DNA from: Rhodosporidiobolus odoratus
Lineage: Eukaryota > Basidiomycota > Microbotryomycetes > Sporidiobolales > Sporidiobolaceae
Length of the DNA: 64,000 nucleotides
NCBI GenBank assembly: GCA_034387635.1
Contig: JAOANU010000001.1
Coordinates: forward strand, 1,364,001-1,428,000
Direction: 5' to 3'
Of the stretch, positions 13,308 through 24,700 are shown piece by piece. A program made the position numbers and the translations under genes. The notes under the pieces are model-generated. The model did no database searches. It was not told the origin of the DNA and was given only the letters and a program-made list of their open reading frames with translations. The first letter of the stretch is position 1; the number at the start of each line of letters is the position of its first letter.

Positions 13308-13316
13308 CCCTCAGCC

Positions 13317-16300
13317 ATGGGACAAGGTCACTATAGCCAGCAAGGCATCGCCGCCGCCTCCACCAATGCGTCTGTCCCGTCCAGCTCGTTCTGCAAAAGC
13401 CGCCTAGTGGTCGAGCTCCCGTCGGTTATCTGCGGAACGATCAAGACGGCGACGGAGGCGGATGGTATCAAGTACGCGGTGGGCAAGCTCGCGGCGATGG
13501 GCGAGATCTTTGAGAGCGTCGTCGTTGCGCCGGAGGGCACCCTCAAGTTCGCGAAAATGAAGGATGGTGTACCGCAGGCTCGCCTCGGCCAGCCCGTTCC
13601 GCTCGAGGCGTCGACGAAGCTCTACCGCGTTTACCGCATCGCCGCCCTCATCCTTTCGAACCTCGAGCACGACACGCCCCGCGAAGAGCGCAAGTTCACC
13701 TTCCTAAACGGCAAGGTCGAGGGCGAGCACGTCGCTTACTTCGGCTACGATATGTCGCTGCATGTCGGTTACCAGCACGGTCACCTCAAGGATTTGCAAG
13801 CTGGTACGTCTTCTCCCCCTTCCCATCGCGAGCGAGACTGATTCCCAGTTCTTCCGCAGCCTCCTCCTCCCCCTCCGCAAATGAGTCATCCTCTGCTCCC
13901 GCGCCCCTCCCTCCTTCCCGCATCCTTACTCCGGCCGAAGCACTCGCCGTCGCCGCCGCTGCCGACCAAGCCGCCAGCGACTCTGCGTTCGAGCAGACCC
14001 CGCAGGCTGCGCAGCCGGACCTCGAAGCTTTCGACCCGCCGCGTGCCGTTTTCTATCTCGGTGACGATGCAGACACCCTAAACGGCCCGATGCGGGCGTA
14101 CTTCCGATGGCTCCGCGTCGAGAGCGGCGGGAGGGTGAAGGTTTGCGAGGTTGACGTCCCCGCGGCGCGCAAAGCTGGGGCGGCGAGCCTCGAAGCAGAC
14201 TTTGCGAACAGCCTATCCCAGCAGCAGTCGTCGGCGCAGGCTCGCATCCAGGCTCGCACGAGCACCGCCTATGATCGCCTCATCGTCACTGTCCGCCTCC
14301 ACAACATCCCGCCGGCGCTCGCCGACGAGGCGTACAATTTCTCTGAGGCGATCACTACCGACATGCGCCCCGTCAAGGCGAGCGGAATCGGTGGGGTTTG
14401 GGCTGGGCGCCTTTTCCTCACGGCGAACGGCAACCTGGCCCTGACGCACTCGCTCTTCCAGGAGCGCGCGCCGTCCTACCCAAGCCGCCCTGGGTTCCTA
14501 AGGGCCATCGTCGCCTACACTGCGTACATCGGCCTCCCCTCCTCGCCCGCCGCCGCCCTCCTCGAGAAGGTCGATCCGGAGACGGGTCTCTCAACCCTGT
14601 CATTCGGCGTCTACCTTTCCCATGCGCCGGGCGCTCGACCGTTGCTTGCCCGTGTGCTCGACGAGGAGCGCATCACCGGTAATGGCGTAGGTGCGCAGCG
14701 CGTCTGGCTCGGCGCCGTTTCCGTCGGGCTTGTTCCGCAAGAGGGGGTTCATGTCCGTCCGCTTCCCGGAGCCAACGCCGCGCAGAGCGCTGAGCGTCAG
14801 ATTCGCCTCGGCAGCGCCAAGCCGGAGAGTCCGTACGGCATGCCACTCTTCGGCGAGCTCCTCACGGACCAGGACTTCGACTTCCTCCGCATCGACCTCG
14901 ACAAGTACCAGCATCTCACCGACGACCTCCCGGCGCTCGCAGCGCAGCTCACACAGATCGAGGACCGCCGCGAGCTGCTAGACGGGGCGCAGGAGCACGA
15001 GGAGGCGATCGAGATGGCAGAGGAAGCGCAGGCGGAGCAGGACGACTGGAGCGAGGACGACCTCGAGGCGCCGCGTGACAAATCTGTCGAGGCGGTCCAG
15101 AAGCTGCTGCAGGATACCCGCGATGCAGCGGACATGCGCAAGGCGGACGTGATCCGCCTGTGGAACACCATCGTCACCGGCATTGTTCGCGCCGACCCCT
15201 CCGCCGTTTCGCCGCCCATTGAAGTCGAGTACGAGGCGCGCGCAAATCACCCGGCTGAGTTCTACCGCATGGCTGTCTCGTCCGGCGGGAACTTCGTCCT
15301 CTACCTCGACACCTCCGGCATCAACTTCCCCGAGCTCATCCGCCTCCTCGAGCACAACAGCGAGGTTTTCCAACCGTTCGGCCTCGATCATACAGAAATT
15401 ACCCACCTCGCCGACACCATTGGGGACGACAGCTCTCGCATCTCAACTCTCGCAACGTCCATCGCCCGCCTTGCTCGGTACCCCATCCTCGGCAGCTCCT
15501 ACGGGCGCGTCAAGTATATGATCGCCGGCGGCGAATTCCTGCTCGAGGAGAATCTGGTGCGGTACGTTGCACAGCAGGCGCACCTCTCCACATACCCGCT
15601 TCCAAAGGTTGTCGAGCTTGCGAGCAACTGTGCAGCGGGTAGCCTGCCTCCGTCGGCGGGTCTGGGCGGCGGGGTTGACCGCCGCACGACCGGATTCCGG
15701 GCGATCGAGGATGCCCGCCAGCGTCTTCCGGAGGCCGCACGCGCGTGGCTAAGTCAGCCGCACAGCGCAGCAGCGCTCTCCACCTTCGAGGAGACAGCAG
15801 CAGCGGCGCATGTAATCGAACGGCCTCTCCTGAGCTGGAGCCGCAACTTGCTCTTGGGAACGGGCTTCGTCGACGGCGCCGAGTGGGCCCAGGCTAGCGG
15901 CCGCCCCAGCATTGACGTCGAGCGCGCCGCTGATGCGCTGCGGTGGGTGCACGAACTCGAGGCGGGACAGCCCGTTCTGCGCGAAACGGTCCACGAACAG
16001 CGCGAGCAGCTCGGCCTCAGCCGGGCAGGCAAGGTTGGCGGGCGCCACCCGTCCATCTTTAAATTGTTCGAAGAGTTCCTCCGCACCGTCCGCACCACCC
16101 TCGACAGTGCCGCCGATGGCGACGACGACGATCGCGAGTCCGACGAGCGGTTCTTTGGCGGGTGCGCAAAGGAGGTCATCGCGACGAATGTCGGCTCGGT
16201 GGCGAACGGTTCAGTGGGACTCGGGAGCGTCTGGTGGCAGTCGTTCTGGCTGCCTGAGGTCACCGCCGCAATCCGCGCCTCCGAACTCGCAAAAGCCCGC

Positions 16301-16886
16301 TCGACGGCGCAGGACTCTCGTCGCAGCGTTATCGCGGACCAGATTGTCAACTTCATGCAGAACCTCGACAGCGGCGAGCACCTAACCGCCGAGGAGATTC
16401 AGACGGCGTCGAAGCAACTCGAGCTGAGCGAGTTCGACGGCTCGCACCACCTGAGAGGGCGCGACCTCTGGGACCGTATTGGCAAGACAATCAACAGCCT
16501 GGTCGGGAATGGCGAGAGCACGGTCGAAGAGCTTCTGGGCGGCGCTCTCTGGGAAACAGAGCATGGGAGGTCGAAGCAGATCCGTTTGGTCTGGTACAAG
16601 AACGAGTGCGTTTCTTCTCCGTTTCCTCTGGTCTTCATGCTGACTCACTGCCCCTGCAGTGATACCCCGGACACCATTCCGCCCCGCGACAAGTTCACGC
16701 AGAAGAAGAAGCGCCTTCGCCTTTTGCAGGAGGAAAACGAGGTACGCCTTTCTGTTGCCTCCCTCTCTCGCCACCAAGTCTCTGTTCTGTTGCCGCCACC
16801 TATTACTGATCTCTCTGCCCTCGACGCACGCGCAGCCAGAGGCGAAGCGCCGCACTTCCGGCCGTCTCGCCGCCAAATCGCAGTAA
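13317..16886 (+). CDS. Large unrecognised protein of about 1,120 residues
   Basis: I do not recognise this protein. Exon 1 starts MGQGHYSQQGIAAAST. A short intron near 13804-13858 joins it to a very long second exon that runs open to about 16602; two small exons then add a basic tail (KFTQKKKRLRLLQEENE, then PEAKRRTSGRLAAKSQ) and a stop at 16884-16886. Visible features are an Ala/Pro/Ser-rich linker after residue 162, a strongly acidic helical stretch (EEAIEMAEEAQAEQDDWSED) near the middle, a second acidic run (DGDDDDRESDE), and the basic, possibly nuclear-localising C terminus. There is no signal peptide, membrane helix or obvious nucleotide-binding motif. The long uninterrupted exon and intron-poor build contrast with its neighbours. 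Coding status is well supported by length and frame consistency across introns; function is unknown. Confidence 0.75.
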
Positions 16887-17029
16887 GAAGTGAACGAGGG
16901 CAGTGCTTGCTTGAGCTGGTTTTGAGGCAGCCTGTAGGGTCTGAGGACCATACGTACTCCGCGTGAGCTTGCTGCAAGGTTATGACGAAGCAGTGGGAGA
17001 GCGAGCGCCGGGTTGCTCCCGAGTTCAAC

Positions 17030-17070
17030 TTTTCACTTTTCACTTTTCACTCGTCACTTTCACTTGTCAC
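17030..17070 (+). repeat. TTTTCAC heptamer array
   Basis: Three perfect TTTTCAC units (17030-17050) are followed by TCGTCAC, TTTCAC and TTGTCAC. The array lies about 145 bp after the stop codon of the orphan gene, probably in its 3' UTR or just beyond. Confidence 0.8.
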
Positions 17071-17469
17071 TGCCCCAATTTTATTCCCCGGCTATAGCAC
17101 ACTTGCTGCAGCTTTGCTGTCGCTACAGAGAAATGTGTCTTGCTGAACCTCCCGTGCAATAACTCAGAAAAGGCATTGACAACTGCCGAAACTTTCTGCA
17201 AGTGTGGGGCAGGTTTCTACGGCTGCCTATGATGCAGAACTGCCGAGAGACTCAGTAGCCGCTGTGCAGATCCCTGAAAGAGAAAATAGACCTAATAATC
17301 AGACTTACCTGAGCAGATTCCAGCTTGACCTTCTCAAGTCCCGAGTGTTGCCCAAGTGAGAATTGCCGACTGATTCTGTTGGTCAGACAGTTCCTGGTAC
17401 AATTCACTGAATCAAGCAGAGCTCTGATGATGTTAGGCTCGAGTCAGATACACGAGAAAAGAAGAAAAA

Positions 17470-17560
17470 AGGCAACTGGGACGAATCGAACCCGGTACTC
17501 GTTAGCGCAAAAACACAGCGATCTGCAATTGTGACCGATGCACTACGCCTTGATCAGACT
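17470..17560 (-). other. tRNA-like Pol III element (possibly a degenerate tRNA or SINE head)
   Basis: Read on the minus strand, TAGTGCATCGG (17535-17545) fits the A-box consensus and GGTTCGATTC (17483-17492) fits the B box, about 42 nt apart. The sequence then ends in a T6 run (17465-17470), a typical Pol III terminator. I could not fold a proper cloverleaf: the T stem and the acceptor stem do not pair well, so a working tRNA is doubtful. A tRNA with an intron, a decayed tRNA or a tRNA-derived repeat are all possible. Confidence 0.35.
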
Positions 17561-18378
17561 ACCACTGAAAGATGTTGACTTCCATATAGCTCAACTCGAT
17601 CTGCCCAAAAGTGACCAGGAGTGGCCGTATGCTGCCCGCCCGTGCTCGCCCATCGCCAGAGTCACGGCCAGGCTTATCAGACTTGAGCGCAGCAGGTCTG
17701 TAGCGAGCTCACAATGCAAAGTGAAGGCCGAGAGAAAGACACGAAAAAAAAGAGAGAACGAAGCAGTCGGAATGGCTACGGAGCACTGGCCAGTGCTCCC
17801 AGGGGGTGTAGAAGCACTGAGCAAGCCCATAGCAGCTCATGTCCCTGCAAAGAGCGAGAGGCAGCCGAGGACAGATTCTGGCAGGCGGACGAGAAATGTT
17901 GAATGACAGTTCTCTCGCTTCCTTCGCCGTCTCGCTCCTCTGGCAAAGGACCTTGCTGAGCTGCACAGTGCCCTAGTAGCCGGTATATCTAGCCCAGAGC
18001 ACCCCTAGGCCGTCTCCTCCCTCGATCGCGCTTCTCATTCCACGGTCAGTCTCCCCTTACTTTGATCCGCTTTTCAACTGGGTCAGGAATGCTCACAGAG
18101 TGAATCGCGTGGTCTGCAGCTTTGCACTTCCCTCATTTCACGACCCTGCACGCATCTTGACCACTTCGCAATTCAGTCAGTCGACGCGTCGTTTGTTTCC
18201 CTTCACGTTTCCACCATTGCTCACGAAATCGCGACCGCGTTCATCCAGATCAAGTACTGCCTCTCCCTTTGACGACTTTTCTTGACCACTAGCCGCATCC
18301 TCTGAGCGCTCCATACCCAGCTTGGCGTGTCCCCCGTCATCTCCATCACCTCTCCTCCTTTTCCTTCGCCGTCGAGGC

Positions 18379-20429
18379 ATGTCACAAGTTTCAAACGCGT
18401 TTCTCCGACCTCGCCGACATTCCGACACCGCCCTCGACAACCTCGACAAGTCCGACAACACCGCCTTCGCGCCCCACAAGCCTACAGACGTGCGCAACGA
18501 CTCCATCCAACCCTTTTCTTCCTCTTCCTCGTTTCGACCTCTCCTCCTCCCCGCCCACCTCGAGATTCGCCGCGTCTCTACGCGCGCAAAGGTCGAAACC
18601 CGTCCCAAACGCTCGTCTACCGGCTCGGTCCGTCACCTGCATGAGCTCCGCCCCCGCCAAGTGTCAACGACATTGCAGACAATTGAGCAGGTGCTCGAGG
18701 GAGTTACCGGCTCGTCAAATTGTCGAGAGATTGTGCAGGGGTACCGGGGGGATGAGCCAGCAGGACAGCTAAGACGGGCATGCGGGGCTGCGGTCGCAAT
18801 TGCTCGGGGGAGGGAGGCGGCAAGCTCGACTAGCTCAATGGCGAGCTCTTCAACCTCGACCCCGAAGACCCCGACGACCACGGCGGTTCGTTCTGCACGG
18901 GTCACAACCACCCGCCGCAGCACCACTCGCTCGAGAAGATCTCCTCAGCAGACGGTCACCGCGACGTCAGCGCCGACCGGTCGAGTGGCCCCCGTTGTTA
19001 CTTCCCTCAACCCTTCCCAAGCCTCCGCCGCTTCAGCTGCTCTCAGTCTGGCCGCGTCAAGCGCCTCGCGAGCCGTGCTCCAGTCCTCCGTCGATAGCCT
19101 CTTCTCGGACGCTGCAAGCGAGGTTTCGTCGCGAAGAGCGGCAGCAACAGCTTCATCCTCTCTTTCCTCGCCATCCTCCTCTACCCTTCCCGTTTCTTCC
19201 ACCTCTTCTGCACCATCTTCCGCGTCGACTTTGGGGTCCGAGACACCTTCGTCGACATCTTCTGGCCTAGGCGCTGGTGCAAGCTCGACAGGTTCTCGAA
19301 GGTCCGTTGTCGTGTTTCTTCGCCTTCCCCGTCGCTCTTCAAGCCTGACCATTTTTGCACTTGCAGCAACCACAACCGAATAGTCGACATCGTTGTTCCG
19401 TCCGTGGTCGTACCCATCGGCGTCCTTCTGCTGCTCCTCGGCTTCTGCTTTTGGCGGAGACGGAAGCGACGAAGAGCTCAAGCCGCCGGTCGAGGGCCCA
19501 TCAGCCACCCTCGCCCTTTGCAGGCTTCTGCTCGAGCGTATGGTGCGGTGGGACCCGCTGGAGCTGCAGCTGCCGGAGGTGGTGCCATGGTGGAAGCGGC
19601 CGGTGGGCGGACAGGCAACAGCTCTCAGGAGAGCTTCGGAACCACCCCTTCCGCCATCGGCGTTGCCTTCAGCGAGCCCAGGACTCGCTGGGGACGTCGC
19701 TCACTGGTCGACGTCCTGGCCAGTGGCGTTCGCGGTGCGAACACCCCGGACTGCGCTGCTGCTGCTGCACCTCCCCCTAAACCGGGCCACCAGCATTCTT
19801 CTTCTTTCGGTGGCGGCCGCCAACCTTCCATCACCTCTCTCCCTTCCGTTCCGTCTCACAACAACTACACGTATCAGCCGGGCCAGCTTCGACCAGTCAT
19901 GACCCCCATCTCTCAACATTACGACTCTTTCGGCCCTCCGTCCATCGTGCCCGTCCCAGCGACGGCGCAGCGCCACCACTACCGACCCTCAGACGCCAGC
20001 TCGCAGAGCGGGTACGGCGCCAGCGACTCGGGTCCCTCCCGATCGACTTCGGGCGCGTCTCTCACAGAGAGGCTAGCTCCTCCCCTAGCAGGAGGATTTG
20101 GATATGCCCACGCTCCTGCTGCGCAGCAGAGCAGAACGACCCAGACCAGCGAGGGTGTCGATGGGTACTGGACGGCGGATCCGGGACCAAGCAGTCAGGA
20201 TTATCATGAAGCCGAGGAGTTGAGCGAGGAGGGACCGTTCCGGAATAGTCCCGAGCAGGAAGCGGTTTACTTTGGAAGCAGCTCAGGGAGCGGATCGGGG
20301 AGGAGTAGCGAAGATCCGAATGCGACGCCGAGGGTGACGAGCGGGTCGTCGACGCCGAGGTTGGGTGCAGGGCATGGGAGCGGGTTTGGGAATCGAAGGA
20401 ACGATGGGACGGGGAGCTGGTGGAACTAG
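18379..20429 (+). CDS. Ser/Thr-rich single-pass membrane protein, possible cell-surface sensor
   Basis: A long Ser/Thr/Ala-rich segment (for example SLSSPSSSTLPVSSTSSAPS) would be heavily O-glycosylated if outside the cell. After an intron near 19305-19370 follows one strong membrane helix, IVVPSVVVPIGVLLLLLGFC, with a stop-transfer cluster FWRRRKRRR directly after it. The C-terminal tail of about 320 residues is Gly/Ser/Pro-rich with HNNYTYQPG and a Ser-rich acidic end, finishing GTGSWWN. This layout resembles yeast Wsc/Mid2-type sensors and many basidiomycete orphan membrane proteins. I see no WSC domain. The start is uncertain: the first ATG in frame (18379) gives no clear signal peptide, so an upstream exon or different N-terminal splicing is likely. 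Confidence 0.55.
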
Positions 20430-20631
20430 GCAGGGTCGCTTCTTGATACGCGTGATATAGGCGGCCAATAATCCCTAATAGCTGCAATAACTTATGCCGC
20501 CTCGACTTATGCTGAAGAGTGAGGAGCAGACTGCAAGGCTGAGTTACTTTTGGCACTACCACGCGGGTGTTTCTTCCCTTGTCGAGACGTAGTGTAAGGA
20601 AGAGTGTCTATTGCTGGCCGCCCTCTGCCTG

Positions 20632-21388
20632 CTATGACTGATCCTCATCGTCCGCATGATCTCGCCGCCAAGCTTCCACCCACTGCACTATCCGTCCCAC
20701 GTTCTCCTCCATCTGCTCCGGCGACTCACTGTGCAATTCTACCACGATCTCCTCAGCATACGATTCCCGTGCATCGTTGAGCACAACTTCCATGATCTCT
20801 GCCGTGTTGTTTTCTTGTATTTTGGGGACGGTGTAGCCACTGCGCAGGCCAGCGAGTCAGCACTGCGTGGCGAACGGGAACGTCTAGAGGGAGGAGCGCA
20901 CCGCTTCTCTAGCCGACTCCATAGTTGAGAGTGGTCGCAGCGAAGGACTACCACCAGATCAATCCATCGCTCCGGAAACATGTCGCAAGTGTGCCAGTCC
21001 AGGATCTTGGCACCGCTCTGCTGTACGACCTCTAACTCATCCAAAAGCTGTAGAAAGATGCGGATTGGAGCCTTCGTTAGCATGATAGAGGAGGGTCCAA
21101 AAGGGAAGCAGCGCACTTTGTCCTCGTCTACGTCGTAGCTCTGCCATTCATCGTTGTAACCCTGATGACAACCCTTCTCCTTGACAATGTCTCCCACATT
21201 GACGTGCTGCCATGCTGCTTCCGAGGTTGTTGCGCCGGCTTGAAGTGCTTCAAGGAGTTGAGCGGCATGGGTGGTTTTGCCGGTGCCGGGAGTGCTAGGC
21301 AAGGGCTGACGCGTCAGGACGGGTGTGATGAGGGCTTTCGAGGTGCTACATACCCCGTTACAAGGATATTAGGCCAAGAGCGCGACAT
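20632..21388 (-). CDS. FAP7: Adenylate kinase 6 homologue, ribosome maturation factor Fap7
   Basis: Small P-loop NTPase needed for late 18S rRNA processing and 40S subunit maturation, working with uS11/Rps14; it also has adenylate kinase activity. The first exon, MSRSWPNILVTG, splices onto TPGTGKTTHAAQLLEAL, restoring the Walker A loop GTPGTGKTT. HVNVGDIVKEKGCHQGYNDE, then LLDELEVVQQSGAKILDWHT and FPERWIDLVVVLRCDHSQLW, match the AK6 family in order. The last exon reads GYTVPKIQENNTAEIMEVV and ends VEAWRRDHADDEDQS. The family is about 170-200 residues, which fits four short exons. The ATG at 21388 is chosen because it supplies the first beta strand. Probably nuclear and cytoplasmic. Confidence 0.93.
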
Positions 21389-21724
21389 CGTCGAGTGCGA
21401 AGATGAAAGCGAACGACTTTCTTGGACTTTCGCCAGTTCCGACAAGACTGCATGTTCGTTCAAGGGACCAGTCTATGCGGCGCACTTGCCGAGCTGAACG
21501 AGGACAGACGGCGATCCACCTAGAGCCCGAACGCAGTACAGAAAAAGAAAAATGCGAGGCTTTGAACGAGGTCTCAAGTGCGCAGGAACAGCGGGAGGGA
21601 TACAATGCAGGGTAATGTGCGAACAGCTTGACGACTTTATGCTAAAGACGAGAACGATAAGGAGAGATGCATAAGTAACATGAGAAAACCACCTTCACCT
21701 CGTTCTTTCCCCCTTCTTCGTTCC
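21389..21724. other. Short intergenic stretch, FAP7 promoter side
   Basis: It lies between the FAP7 start and the 3' end of the next minus-strand gene. It probably carries the FAP7 promoter; no gene or repeat seen. Confidence 0.4.
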
Positions 21725-24700
21725 TCATACTCCCAGCACATCCAACGGCGTCTCCTGACCATGCGTCGCCCCCATGAAGAAGCTTCGGTCGCCGCTGACG
21801 AGGTTGTAGGGACGAAGCTTGAGGTTCGACAGGCCCTGAAGGAGGCGGAAGTGGATTTCGCGCACTTCGGTCGCTGGATCCATCAACCCTTCCGCTCGGG
21901 TCGACGACGGCAAGCGCAGTCGAGCACGGTTGGCGACACGACCTAGCAGGCGAGCGTCGTCGAGGAAGGCGGCCAAGGCGGCAACCTTTGCGTCGTAGAG
22001 GGCGCCATCTTCAGCGGAGGGAGGTTGGCGAGAGTGCTTGAGCGCTTCCGGGGCAAAGAGCAGCCAGGAGAGATGTGAGTTGACGAGAGGGGTGATGGCT
22101 TTGCGAGCAGCGGGCGTGGCTTGCTCACTGCCGGGGATGTTGGGGTGATTGAGGAGGCGAACCGCGTCGAGAAGGAGGAGAGGCTGCGGACAGAAAGAGT
22201 AAGTCAAGGCAAGACAGAGTGAGAAGCAGGAAAGCCGTACATCGAATTCGAGAGGATCGTAGGGCAGAGCTGGAGCGTTGGCCTCGACGAGCCTCATGGC
22301 CAAATCGGCGCTCCACGACCCAGGTTGTCCCGGCTCCTTGGGGAAAGGCGGGAAGGCGTAGCCGACGACGTCTTTCCCATCGTCTGCCGGTGGTTGCTCG
22401 CCTTCTTCGCCTTCCTGCATGCGTGAGACTTGCTCGTTGTGGTTGACGCGGTGGTAGAACAGTGGTGTGCGCTTGACGAAGCGTTGGGCGATGAGGCCGG
22501 CGGAGTAAGAAGTGTACGTCGAGTTGCCGGTGAGGTAGGCCGCCATGGCGAGGAGAGCCGAGTCGGTGGCCGCCTTCTGTGCGTCGAGGTCGGCGATTTG
22601 CACAGGGGTTTTGAGCGCCTTGGCTACGCTGAGGGTTGTCGGCGAGATGAGCTGCTCAAACCTCTCGACCTTCTCGACGGCGTCGCGTCGACCGAGCTTG
22701 TACTTCTGCCGTAAGCGCTCCATAGCAGTCTGGTCGAAGTTCCAGAGGCGGTCTGCCCGGTAGCCGCAGAGGAAAGGGTTGTCCTCCGCGTCGAAGCAGC
22801 CGTGCTCTCCGCGTGCCACCTTCTCGTCGAGGCGTTCGAGGAATGCGACGATGCCGCGGATGCGGTTTGCGTTGCGGAGGGTGACCGCCTCGGAGCTGTG
22901 CTCCTCTTGCAGTTTATGACCGGAGAAGAGGCGATAAACCCAGCCGGCCTTTACGTAGGCCAGAGGTCCTCGATCCGGGTTCGGCTCGCCCCAAGGGTCA
23001 TGTTCGCCGTGAGGAGCGTGGATGATTGAGTCCTTAGTTTCTGCGCCGTCGACGCCCGGAATAGAGCCCCAAGTCTTCGCTGTGATGTGTGCGCGGTCGG
23101 TAACTTCCCATGGGAGGGTGCGGCGATCAAGCCCTCGAGAATAAGGGATGGCCCCGAGACGCCAAAGAAGCTCGAGTTTGCTACGTCGACCGTACCGCAT
23201 CGCCTCCTGGAACGTCTCGGTAGAATCGTAGCGGAAGCCGACTTGAGGCTCTTCCGGCGTGTCGGGGGCATGCTGGGGGCGGTGATGGATCTCGGACTCG
23301 ACGATGGCGGAGGCACCTTCCTCTACAGCGTCAAGCGGAATCAAGCTGACGCTGTTGTTCTTCCGGACGTCGCTGTTGTCGAGAAGACGCGCCATTGGGA
23401 TGACAACGTAATGAGACGCGGCGGCGCCTTCGCCGGTGATAGAGAGGGTGCGAACGATGGAGTACATGGCTGCCGGGGTGAAGAAGGAGTTGCCATCGAG
23501 GGGGAGGATCCAACGGGCGTTCGGGAGTGATCGACCATGCTGCAAAGCGAAGTTGCGACCGCCGTTCTGTGTGCATCCACAAGCGTCAGTGCCAACGACA
23601 GAGAGGAGCGACGAGAGAAAAGGTAGATACGTTGTTCATGGCATAGAGGTTCTTCTCGTGATAGGTGAAGTCGAGCGCCCGCAGCCTTCCCAAGGTCTCT
23701 GACTTCTTCTTCTTGGCCGCTGCCGCTCTGGCTTCCTCGCCGTCGGCCTCCTCGAGCAAGACGGAGAGATCGTCCGGAGTCTTGATGCCTCCCGGAACAG
23801 GTGTCCAGGTGATCTTGCCGAAGCTGGCCTGAAGATGAGGGCCGTCGCCAATGGTCCAACCGTTCGCGCTGTCAACGCCGCCATCCCAGCGGAACTCGCG
23901 CCGTTGATACTCGCTCCAGTCGAAGGGAATGACGAGGATGCGGCTGTCGGGCACTGAGTAGAGGTGCAAGAGACCGATGATTGCGCTGACCATTTCTGGC
24001 TCTGCGATGCGATTCAGGACGAAGTACTTGTCGACGCGCAGACCGCCCATCTGGGTATGTACCTCCTTCGCCTTCGAGCCGGAGCCGTAAAGGTGGGAAT
24101 GGTGGATGCCGTGGGGACCGAGCGGAGGAAGGATGGAAAAATCGGATTCGTGCTGAAGGAGGAAGCGGAGGTTGCGAAGAGTCTGGCCGGGAGAATGGCG
24201 AGGAGGTAGGTCGTTGCCGAGGATGCGGTACAGAACCAGAGTGTCGCGCTGAGGCTCGTCGCCATGCTCGGGGGGAGGAGGAAGCGCTTGGTGGTCGACG
24301 AACTCGATGTGCTTCTTCGGGACAAAGACGCTTCTTCGCTTGGCTTCGCGCTCAGTCCGCTCAGTAGGACTTGCCTTGTCGGCCGTTTTGCGACGAGAGA
24401 CGGAAGGTTGTCTATACCCGGCAGGCAGCTTTGCTTTGCCAGCGCCGAGAAGGCGACGTCCCCAGCGGTAAGGAGCGCCAAGCCAGCTCGTCACAGGCGC
24501 AGCTTGTCGCTCGACGACTTCCGGGTGGATGAACTGCCGCCCTGCTGCCGGAGGGCGCCGGAGCCTTGGTCCCAGTTTTGCGCGGGCTGCTCGAGCTGCG
24601 CGTTCTTCGAGTGTTGACGTGGGTGTAGGTCGCTTCTCCTTCGGCGTAGTATCCGTGGCGCGGTAGTAGACGAAGAGGGCGCAGAGCGCCAGCACACCGA

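Larger units (their letters stand above)
12919..13316 (+). promoter_or_regulatory. Repeat-bearing promoter between CPA2 and the orphan gene
   Basis: This 398-bp stretch has no gene. It carries a four-copy 20-bp tandem repeat at 13001-13080 and a perfect 14-bp duplication just before the next start codon, both listed separately. The rest is pyrimidine-rich leader. Confidence 0.5.
16887..18378. other. 1.5-kb intergenic region with repeats and a tRNA-like element
   Basis: No protein gene is supported. The stretch contains a heptamer repeat at 17030-17070 and a tRNA-like sequence around 17470-17560, listed separately. It also holds the pyrimidine-rich leader of the next gene from about 18,000. 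It is more AT-rich than most of the window. Confidence 0.45.

Noticed and set aside
13317..16886. Origin of the orphan protein as an old viral capsid or transposon protein
   Set aside because: I see no polymerase, integrase, terminal repeat or other viral/transposon hallmark, and the gene has several host-type introns; the idea cannot be supported by reading alone.
22219..23530. Several plus-strand open frames opposite the glycosyltransferase/lyase-like gene
   Set aside because: They mirror the codon bias of the real minus-strand gene and have Arg/Val-rich shadow composition.
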